Assembly (NCBI GenBank): GCA_030704615.1
Contig: CM060734.1
Span: 46,576,042 to 46,640,041, forward strand
Direction of reading: 5' to 3'
Length of the DNA: 64,000 nt
Source: Takakia lepidozioides
Taxonomy: Eukaryota; Streptophyta; Takakiopsida; Takakiales; Takakiaceae
The notes under the pieces were generated by a model. It did no database searches and was not told the origin of the DNA. It was given only the letters and a program-made list of their open reading frames with translations. Below are positions 1-12,238 of the stretch, in pieces. Position numbers and translations under genes: made by a program. How positions within the stretch are numbered: the first letter of the stretch is position 1; each line of letters starts with the position of its first letter.

Positions 1-2
1 TG

Positions 3-1143
3 AGTTTCCCTCGTAGTGCTCCCGTTGTGGGTCTGGTTCAGAAGAGTGGGTCCGATGCCCACATGCTCATTGTGGCGGGCGGGGTCCCTGATTACGAACC
101 CGAGCACTTGGCAGTGGAGGTTTTCGACTCTGCAACAGGTACAAGTCACGTCCAAACATGAAGGGGTAGCATCCGGTCAGACTTGTAGCTGGCCACATTT
201 GTAGCTCCTGCACTACACAGGCCATTTCTGTAGGTTAGTTTTCCTTGTGGGTTAGCATGGGCTTCTATAAACAGTTTGCAGGGTTGCCAGTCGCAGCATG
301 GCATCTCGTGATGCAGAGAATTTAGTAGCAAAAACCTCGACTTTCTCTTTGAAGATTTTTGTAGTTGTCAGTAGGTTGATTTTGCTGTCTTTCGCATTTG
401 TAATAGATGAAAGCGAATTCTTTAATTGAGGTCTTGCATCTGCTCGCATATATTTATAGTGGTCTCGTATGCTAGCCAAAGGTAGAAAGGTACTAGTGTT
501 TGCGGATGTCCAGGTAATTTGCTATTTACGGCAACTCATGCCTGATCTGACTTCAGTTACTGTCCCAGGTGCTTGGGAGATCCTGGACAGCCTTCCTTCT
601 GAGTTTCGGGGAGGCAGCTCCAGGCATTGGATCACCGGTGCTCTTTGTAATGGGAAATTCTATGTTTCTCAAATTCACTCGTGGTGTATTGTAGCGCTTG
701 ATCTGCAGGAGAAAAGGTGGATCGCTGTACAATGGATGTCCCCTCCTAGCATACTGTACTCTTACCTTTTGTCGTTCAGTGGAACACTTCTGCTTGCAGG
801 AGTGTGCCGGGACGCGGAAGGTGACAATATTGGTTTGAAACTCTGGAGCATCGACCCACAAACCTCCGAATACAGAGAGATAGGATGTATGCCAAAAAGT
901 TTATTAGCAGTCTTTGGAAACGTTGCAAATGAGGCAGTTGAAGTTAAATGCCTGCTTAGTGAAAGCCTTCTGTATGTGTTCAGTCTATCGTGTCACAAGG
1001 GCTATCCAGTGGTCGTTGGTGAAATCTCGCCGAATGCCCACTGTATTAAGTGGCAAGCACTGCCCAATCTGCCTGCAAGCGGATTTCGTTTTGACCACAT
1101 GGTTGAGCTCTTTCTGCACCTCGGTGAGCTTGACAGTGTGTGA
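3..1143 (+). CDS. F-box/kelch-repeat protein, C-terminal part (5' end outside window)
   Basis: This is the 3' portion of a kelch-type F-box gene, whose products usually act as substrate receptors of SCF ubiquitin ligases. Exon 1 (3-138) carries a kelch blade with the HMLIVAGGV core and ends at a GT donor. Exon 2 (569-1143) resumes in phase after an AG acceptor at 567-568 (join reads SATG/AWEILDSLP) and runs to TGA at 1141-1143. Exon 2 keeps the FYV, LLLAG, KLWSID and KWQALPNLP blades expected of the plant F-box/kelch family. The F-box itself lies upstream of base 1 and is not seen, so the F-box part of the name is inferred from the C-terminal family resemblance. It converges on the nuclease gene 134 bp away. 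Confidence 0.75.
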
Positions 1144-1277
1144 TCACCTAGTAGATTATGCCCCAAAAATTGTGTAGAATGTAGTGCAGTCCTTCCTATT
1201 ATCATTTCCATTTATGTGTGCTCAGAAAGTTATTGGCATGCACATGTCTAAGATGATGTGCTGCAGGTGTCTAGAAC

Positions 1278-4200
1278 TCAGCGAGAGCCACTATGAGAAA
1301 TATCTTGTGTTGCAAAAAGGGTGTTGAGAATTGTCGCCAGCCTCACTCCTCCTTGCGCTAGCCTCCTCTCCACGATGGGTAAGCGTGACAGAAAATACTC
1401 ATCTGCTATCACATTCCAGTATGTACACATGAAACGGTATATCATGATCTCACTTGAAGACTGGCATGTAGGACTCTTTCATCCTACACTGTCTATCGAC
1501 ACGTGATTATATATATTTCCCTAACCCTTTCGCCTCTTTAAGGAGTGGAAAGGCACCGTACTCAGCATTTACAGAGACCAGAATTAGCATCTCTTTCTAT
1601 CTACTGATTTGGTTTCTTCAATTTTGAGACTGATCATGTTGCTTTTCTCGACGTCCTCGTACACGTTCTATTGATGATCGGCGCTCCACCATGCTGAAAA
1701 AAGTACAAAATTCCCTTCTAGGCAGGACCAGAAAATCTACGTGGAGAAGTAAATCTTTTGCTCAACTCATCTGGCTGTTTCTGATGATCTGTCAATTGGC
1801 GTGGGGCGAAGCCACCCCAAAAGATTCCTATGACCTTTTATCTCGAACGTTCTCCATCTATAAAGTACGTGCACCATTGAAGCACCAGATCGGCAACACC
1901 ACCTGGATGCATCTTCCAGTCTTTGCACAAGCAGCAGCCGAAGACTATCAAACGGATGTTAAGTAGTTACTGTACCTCTTAGAGTCGTTCCAGGAGTGGC
2001 GCCCTTGTAGGCCCACTTGCATGCCAATTTAATGCTCTCCGCAGCGTATCTGCAAGTTCACAGTAACAATCAACGAAGAAGATATATGTACTTGCAAGTT
2101 ATCAAATTATTGGTAGAAGATTCTTTCAAGTAAGATCAGTGGGGAAACTAGACGGTCGAGCCCGAGACGATCTGGACCCACGCCAACTTTTTGAAGTAGA
2201 ATGGGTATAACCTACACATCAGGACAGGAAATCTCGCCGTCTGCGCATTGAGCCCACTCCTGCGCCTCGTCAGCCCAAGCACTCTGCGGAAATTATACGA
2301 CCGTGACGTATGAGCAATATTGTTCTTTTAAAACTTGGATCAAGAGATGGGCAATGGATGATCCAGTCATCTGTTGCGCGTGTAATCAGACTGAAATATC
2401 ATAAAACAACAGCATCAGAACTAGTTTGCGAAGAAGTATCCAATTTGAACTCGTGCCAAACCTGGGTTGTCTGTAACTGCACGCTGAAACAGATATCTAA
2501 AAAGACACTTACACCCTCCATACATCTTGGACAACGGAGAAAAAGGGAGGGGCAATCTCGAAGTACCGTTGTGTTGTTAAGGATGGCATCAGCCATGATG
2601 AGAATGTCGGAGTCATAGAACTGTTCAGTAGCCCTCTTTATAAACTCGTTGTCCCATACCTGCCAGGATGTCAGACACAACAAGTTAGTCCAGGTTCAGC
2701 AGAACTACAAACAACCCTTGGTCATGTCGTTGTAGCGACATGTTAAGAGCTTTTGGCAGTACAATCACAAGTGTTGTGTACAAAGGTTCCAGTATATTTA
2801 AGACGTTTGTTCTTCGTCAATTAAGGAAACATCACACGAAAGTTCGAACGTAATTTGATATCTTCTCTCCTTTCTTACATAAAAACAGAGAAAAGCCGAA
2901 AGCATCCATGGGACTCAGCAAAAATAGCCCGAGGAGATGTACGTACGTGGTGCAAGTTATACTTTCGAGTATACCAGTGGACAGTGATGGTGTTACCTCC
3001 TCCATCCGAGGTGAAACCCACATGCAAGGGCTAGAATACACACAATTTTCAACTCAGTTGGAGTTGGAGCAGTGTACGAGAAAGAGAGCTATTGAAATTG
3101 AACCGGGGAAAACGAAAATTTGCACTGAAAACACACTGGACCATCCTGATCTCGAGAGAAAAGCATAAGATTGCGAGGCGACAAAAAAAACCTCGGGGCA
3201 TTCATATACTCTCTGCAGGAAAGAAGGCCCGAACCTGGTGGATGTCTCCCACAAAGTGAGCCAGAAAGAGGAGTGCCTCTGTCAAATTATCTGTCCAACC
3301 GGCCACAGATCTTAGTCAATTAGCAATGTGCAACCCGTTATGAAGTCAGTCTTGTAATTTGTACAGAATATCTAACTATCGAGAGCTTGACTGACGAAAC
3401 TATAGGAGGGGGAGGTACTTACAACTCTGTCTATTTTCAAGATCGACATCAAGGAAAGGAGCACTCAAGCTGGGCGGGAGCAAGTCAAGTGAAGTCAACT
3501 GGGAGGTGTAGTTGTTGATGGCGCCAGAAACACACACATCTTGGTGGCCGTGACTATCATGACAGTCGCCTGTGCATCCCCATGATATCAAAACGTAAAA
3601 TTAGCCACTGCACAACACCGATTGTGTGACTAACCAGTGGAACCACATGTACCACAGTTAGACTCGAGGCTTTAGTACCCGAGTCCCTATCAGCTGGTGT
3701 CTGGAGGGGAAAAATTCTTGAGGATATTTTGCTTCAAGAGTTCTGCAAGGTATGAATCCATGACTTCCACAGATCATTTGAGCATAGATCAATAAAATTC
3801 CCCTACAAATTTGTTGTTTTGAACTGCATGACGCTCACTTCGCCTTTCACGAACTTACAGAGTGAGAATCCTTGTGTACAGCTTGTTCACAGTAGCTGAC
3901 TACGTTACATCCAACATGGGTGGTAACGAGTTATTCAGCTCTCCAAAAGCAGCTGGCGTGTTGATACAAGGAGGTCTGGTGAAGGAAAGAGATGTACGGT
4001 GATAATCGTAACGACAGAGGAAGTCGGGTGTGTCAGCGTAGTGCAGAGCGCTGCTCCATCTGTATTTCGATTTCCGCTTCACATCGTCAGCCCATGTACA
4101 AAGGCTTGTCAAGCTACCATTGGCGGACTCAGGGAGCAGATTTTCCACCGCTTTCACTGCTGCAGGCTCGAGAAGTTGCTGCACTGAGGCAAAACGTCTT

Positions 4201-4444
4201 TGGAATTCAGTGATTGATCGGCGGCATGAAGATGAGATTCACTTCTGTGCTATAAAAGCATCTACAACATGGATCTGTATGTCTGTGTTAACTTGCATTG
4301 GCGTGAGCGTGTGAAGAAGCAGGGTACCTCAGCAATCAGGCAAGTAATGTGGTGTCCATCAGCTCCCCAAGCTACAACACTGATCGTCTGAAATTGCAGC
4401 ACGACCAACAGCGCTACAACAGCAGCTGGAACCGGGTGAGCCAT
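1278..4444 (-). CDS. S1/P1-type zinc-dependent nuclease (plant ENDO/BFN1-like)
   Basis: Nine minus-strand exons join in frame: 4444-4328, 4178-3998, 3569-3423, 3290-3235, 3030-2947, 2659-2567, 2283-2216, 2049-1976 and 1402-1278, giving 314 residues. The family cleaves single-stranded DNA and RNA in secretory or vacuolar compartments, often in senescence and cell death. A 25-residue signal peptide (MAHPVPAAVV...) precedes WGADGHH, whose Trp becomes the mature N terminus and binds zinc. The other zinc ligand motifs are present: WADD, ALHYADTP, AHFVGDIHQPLH and NLHHVWD. The C terminus has the conserved EYFLSRLPIVERRLAQGG block. CDVYAAES-type cysteines (CADGEISCPDVYAAES) match the disulphide region. 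The ATG at 4444 is preferred because it starts the hydrophobic leader. No lesion was found, so it looks functional. Confidence 0.92.
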
Positions 4445-5117
4445 CGCATGCAACGATTGTGTGTATATCAATAGAACGTTTACTTCCCACCTTTCTAGCA
4501 GAGTTCATGGCTTGTAGGAGGCGTTCATGGCCATGAACACGCTACGTACACGGAATTTTGTAACAAGCTTCCCGCCATCGCAATCCTCAGGGAGTTGCCT
4601 TGTACGCAACGCAACTTTAACACGCCAGGAATGTGCTGCCCGACTCTAGCATCTCAGGACCAACATCACACGCCACACATACCCAAAGCATTCCAAGACC
4701 TTCCCGACCATTTCCTTATCTCCCATTTCATGTATCTTTCACTGCCATCTCCAGTTCTCAGCAGGACTCTGAGAGAAATGGAAGTATTTGGTTCCTACAA
4801 AGTTGTGCTTCAAGATGTTGTGAGCAACTTCAGAGCAATATTTTTATTAGCAAACATTCTCCTGTTGAGCGTGATTTGGAAAACTGATAGATTGTCAGTA
4901 AAAGGTCGCCTTATCTGCCTGGTCTCCTTCCCAAACTGGAGGATTGCAATGAAGTCTTAATCCTGATCAAAGAGACAAGCTTGATAGTACCCAGCCTGTC
5001 ATCTTACTCTGCTAGGAATGCGTAAAAGAAGAAAAACATCCTGCAAAACAGTGACAAGAAAGTATAGACAAAATTGTCCGCTCGGCATACTGTCTTCAAA
5101 AGTCAATCAATTCGCAC
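4445..5117. other. Intergenic: nuclease 5' flank and C1D 3' flank
   Basis: The stretch lies upstream of the nuclease ATG and downstream of the C1D stop, so it should hold the nuclease promoter and both transcripts' untranslated ends. No further coding sequence, repeat or clear promoter motif was recognised. Confidence 0.5.
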
Positions 5118-8100
5118 TCAATCAGTTGGCTTAGCATGACTAGCTAGCAGTTCTTTGCTGGCTTCAGCAAGAAAGGCAGCTGCTTGCTCTGCAACTGAGG
5201 GCTTCTTCCTTTGCTGGGATTCATTGTTGGAGACTGTGGCATTGTCTGACCTCTTTCTGCGATTCTGATTTCTACCCTTTCCTCTGCCAATTTCTCGCAC
5301 CTGCCTTCTTTGCTCTGTAATACACAGAAAAGAAAGTCAGATAAACATATAATACAAAAGTACATGTGAACACTGCTGCAATTGTGAGGTGCTGAGCAAT
5401 GTACAAATCCCACTATTCCATCCAGATCATTAGCTGCTGAGAGGGCAATTTTGTGACAGCGTTCACTCCTCCTGGACTAACCCACATAGTATTATCCCCC
5501 AGGAACTATGCCCTCAAGACTGATCCCGGGCCTCCAGTTGATGGCAATAGGGCTCAGAGAGGCAAACTCTCTATGGAACTTGTGTCATCCTCTCTTCCAA
5601 TCTAATTATATGTACAAAACAACAGTAAAGGACCAGAAAAGCAATCATTTCCCTAGTAGTGTAGTCTCTAATCCCAGTGCAACCAGCAGACAAAGAACGA
5701 AAGAAGAGTTCTAACTGAAAGGAGCAAATGAGGGCAACTGATTGAGATGAATAATCTTTTCATTTAATGACTGAGCTAGTGTTATCCCAACTTTATTTTT
5801 TTGATCAATTAAAGAGTGTCAAGTCCCAAGGCAAGCACATCAGACACCTCAATGATGCATGCAAGCACAGATAGAAGGAACAATGTACAGGTGTCAATTG
5901 TGTTTCGTCTAGGACTCTCAATACAGAGTTCCATGGCTTGACAAGGGATCCATTTGCTTATTGGAACGAAAGATCCTGTCTCGAAGGGGGAGGAGGAGAG
6001 AAGAAGCCTCTCACTTGCATAAATCAACCACCAAAAGGCCGGAAGAGGTGGCAAAGCTATGAAGAATTTGATGGTTAAGATGATTGAACACTTGTCAACT
6101 AAGGTTGCTCAACAGACTACAGAGAGTGAGTCTGATTTCATTGTACCTTCAGATAAGTCTGGGATTGCATGTTCAATGAATCGATTTGCTGCTTGGACAT
6201 TGATAGATGATGTTGGTTTTGACGGAGCTGCAACCGCAGTGATTTACACAAACATGAGGTGAGAACAAGCCTCTCTATTGGGTCAATATGCTTTACAAGG
6301 CTACAGAACATCAGCTTACTGGATCGACAGAGCAAATCTCTTCTCTGCTCTCCCAGTTGTCCATCAAACAGACATCCACTGTTTGACGCTTGCATGGTCC
6401 TTTATGGGATATTAAAATTTCAATTTCCTTTGCATATGAATGCAGAACATCATCAAGTTGGTGGTAGAGAATCTTACCTTTGCTTCGATCAACTGCTAGC
6501 TGAACCTTATCATGATATAAGCTCACCCTCTCCTGCCATAAACAAAAGACACCTCAACACTTCCGACATAGGTTCAATCCTCTTTAAAATACAATACAAC
6601 GACATTGATATGGCACCTGCTTTCAGCTAAACTAATCTCAGTGAGACATGGATAATGCAAAATGTTGGTCTCCACACTGATATGTTTTATTTCAGACACC
6701 CACCCTTTTCGCCAAAGTTAATCAACTGTGAAGTGCATTTCTTCTTCTAACACTGAGTACTCTGGTCAGGCAGTGCTGTTAGAAACTACCCCAAAACACC
6801 TGCTGCACAACCCTGACAGATCCAGTTTGTACATTCATTCCTGCAGTAGCACACTTAAATGGTTTAAAGTAGTTTATTGAGGTTCCACATACGCAGGCCA
6901 GGTAACCAGGGGTCCATAACATGATTCACTTATTCAACAGTAGAGGCAAAGGCTGTTAATCCTAATAACCATTATTTGCATACCAGAGGGCTTCTGTTTG
7001 ACTTAAGAGGGGCCTTAAGTTGTCCAAACGTGCAACTTTAAAGCCTCCAAGTTGACAACACTGGATCAAAATATATGCTAGAGATTGGAAAATCCCTGTA
7101 ATGCCACATTAAAGCCACATTAAGGCTCTGTCAGACATGGTGGGCTAAAGAAGAATGGAGATGTTTGCTGGGTATGCAAGCAGGGATGATTTCCTTCACG
7201 GTCTCTCATAATACGCACATCTTGAGAATCAGGTAAGACCTATAATTTTCTCAACTTCAAGAGTGTGAGGGTAAATTTACAATTATTTCTTCAAGGAGTG
7301 TGTAAAAATTTCAAACCCAAATGAGTGATTTGACCTAGGCACAGAATTCACAAAGAAAGAATCCAGATGCCTTTGAAGCTGGGAAGACAGAGAGGTGCAC
7401 CAGTTCTGACTTTGCATGCTGATTTGGAGACTCCCCTTTTGTCCTCAAGTGTACTACAAAACCAACATCCAATTTTAACTCAGATATTGCAAAAGAACGT
7501 TTGCAGCAAAACTTCGCACTGAGACTCAATCCGTTAGTTCAGCCTTTTGCGAGTTAAAACCTAGGAAAGCACAAAAGAGAACACATTTCGTTTGCCTTCA
7601 AACAGAGGCCTTTAATCCTTTGACGATGTTTTCCCTTCAAATGGCGGTACTGGTCATGACTAAATTGGCACTCAGAAACATTTCTGCCTTAGTCAGAGTC
7701 TCAATCCTACCAGGAAACCCTAATTCAATTTCCCAACTGCCAACTAAGCAAAACAAAATAAACTTGCAGCACAATGAGTGCTACAGGCCGATGCCCGGGA
7801 GCATCGACAGTAGTTTGGGAAGACATTTCGAATTCCACATATTTAGAAAGGCCAAACCACATGTTTAGAGCTTGCTGGTGACTTATCAATCAAACCCAAT
7901 AAAGAGGGGACGGTCCCACAAGCTTAAAAGCAATTGAGGGCTTAGGAAAGCGGAGACAGTTGAGCTTACTGCAGAACAACGCGTTCACGGCCTTCGACAG
8001 ACAAAGGAAGGTCGACGCGCGGTCCAGCGGTGCGAGGAGGGAGATTGACTCCCGAGTGCAGGCAGAAAGCAGCAGCCGCACCTGCTCCTCCAAGGTGTTC

Positions 8101-8162
8101 ACTGCACCGTCCAGCTGGGCCACCGTGTCCAACACCTTCTTGGGCACCGCCCCTTCCGCCAT
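5118..8162 (-). CDS. C1D: C1D / Rrp47 (Lrp1) family nuclear exosome cofactor
   Basis: Five exons join in frame: 8162-7970, 7453-7401, 6532-6478, 6227-6147 and 5314-5118, giving 192 residues. C1D/Rrp47 proteins bind Rrp6 and help the nuclear exosome process rRNA, snRNA and snoRNA 3' ends. The N-terminal Sas10/C1D helical domain is recognisable (VPKKVLDTVAQLDGAV, LLAPLDRASTFLCLSKAVNA), followed by LRTKGESPNQHAKSEL, ERVSLYHDKVQLAVDRSK, and NVQAANRFIEHAIPDLS. The tail is basic (RGKGRNQNRRKR), as expected for RNA binding, and ends in an AAAFLAEASKELL helix. The start is the second of two possible in-frame starts; the codon two residues upstream is GTG. The gene is head-to-head with the sHSP gene. 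The large introns show no obvious transposon. No lesion was seen. Confidence 0.88.
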
Positions 8163-8560
8163 CGCCACACCTCTGCTCGACGTTGCTTAGAAGCTCAGCA
8201 AAGCTTTAAACTCCGACATTGTACCACTCATCCTCTGCATTTCCCAAAACGATTCATACCAACTCAGAGAGAAATCTCTCGCTCTTCCTTCTCCCTTCTC
8301 TCTAATTTCTTCTCCTCAATCTGCGTGCCCTCAATCTGCTGAGCATCTGCTCATACCCTTTACTTACAGGGCTCCCCACGATTCCACCACAATGCAGATG
8401 CTCACATCCGAGAGAACATTCCATCTCAAAATATCCCTTTTCTTTATTGTTCTTTACTTATTTTTTAATCTCTGCTGACTCGGATTTGGCTGTCCAATTG
8501 TCAAACCCAATCAAACTCGCTTGCCACTTGTCTCTTCTCCTTCCCCTTCTTCCTAGATCG

Positions 8561-8578
8561 TTCTCGTAGTTTCCAGAG
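8561..8578 (+). promoter_or_regulatory. Degenerate heat-shock element
   Basis: The 18 bases read TTC-tc-GTA-gt-TTC-ca-GAG. This gives alternating TTC and GAA-like blocks every five bases, with two perfect TTC blocks and two imperfect GAA blocks. It sits about 30 bp upstream of a TATA box, the usual place for HSF binding in plant sHSP promoters. Confidence 0.5.
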
Positions 8579-8606
8579 GACGAGGCCGTTACACAGTCTC
8601 GATGAG

Positions 8607-8613
8607 TATAAAT
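8607..8613 (+). promoter_or_regulatory. TATA box of the sHSP gene
   Basis: The sequence TATAAAT lies 170 bp upstream of the sHSP ATG and just downstream of the heat-shock-element array. That spacing predicts transcription start near 8640. Confidence 0.55.
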
Positions 8614-8782
8614 CACTACTTCACGCAGTTCATCTCAACAATCTCGTACTTCTCGCGAATTGCTTTTGCCCCCGCATTCTTTGCCTTTCCTGATCTTTCT
8701 CGAGTTCATTCAGCTCCAGAGTTTTCTTGTCTCGTTCCGAGTGGCAGCATTGTCTTTGAGTGAAGGAGTAGGAAATTACTCT

Positions 8783-9462
8783 ATGGCTCTCTCATCGTTC
8801 TTTCATCGTGGAGGAAACAGTGTCGTCGATCCCTTCACCACTCTGTGGGATCCGCAGTCGGATTTCTTCGAGAACTCCCCATTTCAGCAGATGGCTCGTC
8901 ATGCAAACGCTATTGCGAGTACGCAGGTTGACTGGCGTGAGACGCCTGAGGCCCACGTCTTCAAGGCCGACCTTCCTGGTAATGTGACCTTCTCTTCCAT
9001 CCCTGGCTTGTTTCGCAAATGGCTGATAGTGGAGCTGGTGATGAATGGTGCTGCGCTAGGGCAGTGGTTGATTTCCAATGTTCTTTATTTGCCTTCGAAG
9101 TACGGTTGCAAATCAACTATGAGGCCGAACTGAGGACGGAGTAAAGACTCCAAGTTCAAGAATCTAATTTAGCTCCTGTGCGATGTGATGTATTAGGCTT
9201 GAAGAGGGAGGAGATTCAAGTGCAGGTGTTGGAGGGACGTACACTGGAGATCAGTGGAGAGCGGAAGAAAGAAGAAGTACAAAAGGGGGACACATGGCAC
9301 CGTGTTGAGCGGTCTCAAGGCAGCTTTCTGCGCCGGTTTCGTCTGCCAGAGAACGCGAATGTTGATGAAGTCAAAGCGCAGGTGGAGAATGGGGTTCTCA
9401 CTGTCACCGTTCCCAAATGCCAGAAGCCAAAGCCTCAGGTTCGCCAGATCGAGATCGCTTAG
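8783..9462 (+). CDS. Class I-type cytosolic small heat-shock protein (alpha-crystallin family)
   Basis: Two exons (8783-8978 and 9197-9462) join in phase at [13 protein letters not shown] to give 153 residues. Small HSPs form oligomers that hold unfolding proteins during heat stress. The N-terminal arm ([20 protein letters not shown]) is class-I-like. The alpha-crystallin domain runs from about residue 48 to 140, with [38 protein letters not shown] and the GVLTVTVPK consensus. The C-terminal QIEIA supplies the IxI motif. The frame stays open upstream to about 8660, but 8783 is chosen because it begins the family-conserved MALS start. The 218-bp intron inside the crystallin domain is unusual, since most plant cytosolic class I genes lack introns. 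Confidence 0.92.
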
Positions 9463-10321
9463 TGCGATTTCCTTCAGCGGATGTTGTGTCTCTTTCCTCT
9501 CTATAACGTGCCTTCGCCATGTACGCACGCTGTTGCAGACAGACAGCTGCGCTAGCTATTGAGGGTTAGTTAAATGAGACTGTCTGAGACATAAGTCTGA
9601 GACTATGCACACTTTCTAGAAGTGCTTGTGCAGTCAGGAACTTGAAATTAGCTCCAGGATTAGCTACATATGATATTTTGGTGCACTGCTCCAACCAAAG
9701 ACATTCTTCTGCTTGTCAGAGAAGATGGTCAGAAATGCAGAGTGTAGTTTCATATGGGCATGCTCCTTGCTCAAGAAATAAGCTTCTGTGGAATCATATG
9801 ATAAGCATACTAATGTAGCATAATGGATGAGCGATATCCCGCCTGGCAGGTTTGACTGTATGGTGGAAGTAACAATGAGAACAATAGCATTTGTTTTCCC
9901 CTACCTCAATGTGATGGTGCAATGTTACCCTGACTATTGTAGCTTTTTGTCAATAAGTTTAATGTAGATGTTTACTTTATCCTCCAGTCGAATGTGCTGC
10001 AAAGTGAATTCCTGACATAATTCAAAGAATATGAGCTACTTAAGAAGATTAAAATTACCACGAGTGTGACAATGAACAAAGTAAGATGGAAAAGCTCTTT
10101 TACAGAAACGTGATCAATTTCCTGTACACATCCCAAGCAATACATGAGGAGTATATCTTCAGCCCACTCTAACAGTTGTCTGAAAAAATCAAATGAAATT
10201 GCAGCGAACTTACTCAACTGAAATTTGAATGTTCAACTATAAACCTTCCTCATCTTACTGAATCTTCATTGTGACTTTGTGAATATGGTTTTCTTGTCGT
10301 TACTGTTACTGTTCTTTTCAC
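9463..10321. other. sHSP 3' flank, no recognised gene
   Basis: The sHSP 3' untranslated region must begin here. A minus-strand open stretch around 9972-10217 has an internal hydrophobic segment, but no family resemblance was seen. It could be decayed RPN5 C-terminal exon sequence, though no alignment was convincing. Confidence 0.4.
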
Positions 10322-12238
10322 TCTGGAAACATACCACTCCTGCAGGCAGGTCCATCTTTGCAATCAAAGAGTTTGTAACCACCATTTCTGGAAGGCGCTT
10401 CTCCATTTCCTGCAAGATAAAAAAAACAATAAAAAGTTTGATGGGCCTATCCAGGCATATGTCTCTCAGGTAGGACTTTTAACCACAACACCAGTGTGGG
10501 AACAACCTATTTAGATAAAGATTCTTTAACGTCCAGTGAATTTACAGAGCCTATTTAGATTGAGGTCTTGATCTGTAAATTAATGGACCTCCACTTGCAG
10601 GAGAGATTACAAGGGTGAACTGAACAATGCAGTGATACCATGTGCTACTGACGAAGCTGATCACTAAGCTCTTTAATTTTCAGGGAATACACTGCCCATC
10701 TGCCTATCACACCTTCAAGGAAAGAGGGTGTGTAGATGGAGTTGAGAAAGTGCAGAACACAAGCACGTTACCTGGAGGGTGTGACTAAGATCTTCTGCAA
10801 GACGCTTAAAACGTGATTCTTGAATAATACTTGGAAACAACCAGCATCCACCCCCACCCAATTATCAGACCACACTAGTACACACTCTCTTAGTACTGGC
10901 CCTTGTACTTGGGTAACACTTCCAGCCTTTTGCAGCTGATGCACTCCCAGAAGCCTTTCACCTTCCCAAACTAGGAGCAGCCAGCACAAAATGACAACAA
11001 AGTTAGTATACATTTGCAAGTTCACAAAGCAAAAGTCCCAACATAAGATCATCGAAGACAGTGAATTCTTGCTCAAAATCGCATTTCTAGTCATCCCAGA
11101 AGGTGACCAACCCACCTTATCACTTCCATATTCACAAAACGCTTCAGCAATGCTCTGCATCAACAAGCCTGTCACCATCGCACTCTGGCATTGCGGCGCA
11201 GTTCAGCCAAAAAACCTACAGGTCCTTCAAATCTCTAAGACTCAACCAAAACCATTATATGTTGTCGTGGCTTCAATGTTGCTTGCTGTTTGCCATGCAT
11301 GCGCTCTGCACTTATGCATGTTCATTCCACCTGCTCTGGCCCACCTTTTTCATGAGGCTGAGATTTATTTAGTAAAGCGCCAGTGCCCAACTGACCATAT
11401 ATTTTGTCCTCTTTTGACGACTGGTTTGTTCCTCCTGTTAGACAGTGGATAGGAAGTTCAGGTAATGGTTTTGGCATTGCAAAACACTGGACCCAGTTCG
11501 ACAGTGAAACCATTATACGAACTTCCTATCCATCACTCCAGTCTAAGAGAAGGAACAAACCAGTCATAAAAAGATGACAAAAATTTATGGTCAGTTGGGC
11601 ACTGGAGCTTCATGAAATAAGTCTCAACTTGTGGGCCAGAGCAAGTGAATACTTGAACAAGCAGAAGCTAAATAGCAACCAGCAGAGCATATGCATGATA
11701 AACAACAAGCAACGTCCAACATTGAAGCCACTGAAACCACAATACCAGACAGTTTGGTACCGAAATTTGGGAAGCTTTGACAACTTCTTATCTTCCAGAG
11801 TGCTGTTCAGCATACTGGACTGATGCTGCAAAGGCCAACAGGAGGTTTCAACATATCTTCCTGTTAACCTCTACATTGAAACTCAAAGAGCAAATGGTAA
11901 AAAAAAGCTGGATACAAGAAGAATGGTAGAGAAATGAAACGAAATGAAATGGTGGAGAGAGAGATGACTCCGGGTGTAGCCACATACCTCGTCAGACTAT
12001 ACACACTAAAACCTAAAGTGTGCAGAGAGTAGGCTTATGAGAATCACTTCGTTTAAGTTGGGCCCGTTCGAATGGAGAGAAGAACAATTTTATCGTTGAG
12101 AGTCTTCCAGGCCCGTGCTTTATAGCACAACTGAATGATGGCAACTACCACCTTCATCGTTCCAGAAACATCAGCAACAAGCCGCATTTGTTTCTCTAGA
12201 TTCAAAAATGTCTCTATCGCTGCATCCAGCTTCTTTTC
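10322..12238 (-). pseudogene. RPN5: RPN5 (26S proteasome lid subunit, PSMD12) pseudogene: N- and C-terminal exons
   Basis: RPN5 is a PCI-domain subunit of the proteasome lid. On the minus strand, 12238 to about 12040 encodes an N-terminal exon ([19 protein letters not shown] ... [15 protein letters not shown]). Exon 11819-11761 encodes SSMLNSTLEDKKLSKLPKFR, about 10845-10772 encodes VVSKYYSRIT and KRLAEDLSHTLQ, and 10409-10322 encodes RLPEMVVTNSLIAKMDLP and VVCFQ. There are at least two frameshifts: an extra base in the GGGCCC near 12061, and an extra T between SRITF and KRLAE. Exon 1 and all middle exons are missing from this strand. The middle exons appear inverted at 17.6-18.8 kb. It is a broken relic, not a coding gene. 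Confidence 0.85.
10524..10553 (-). repeat. 3' end of a SINE, short fragment
   Basis: Read on the minus strand, this matches the last 28 or so bases of the tRNA-derived SINE at 23.74-23.88 kb (GGCTCTGTAAATTCACTGG then ACGTTAAA). No tRNA-like head was found beside it. Confidence 0.55.

Larger units (their letters stand above)
8163..8782. promoter_or_regulatory. Divergent promoter between C1D (-) and sHSP (+)
   Basis: Only 620 bp separate the C1D start codon from the sHSP start codon, so both promoters and both 5' leaders must fit here. It contains a TATA box and a heat-shock-element-like array on the sHSP side, and pyrimidine-rich tracts at about 8275-8345 on the C1D side. Shared control is inferred, not shown. 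Confidence 0.6.

Noticed and set aside
1691-2618. Plus-strand open stretches over the nuclease
   Set aside because: They run antisense to confirmed nuclease exons and introns and resemble nothing known.
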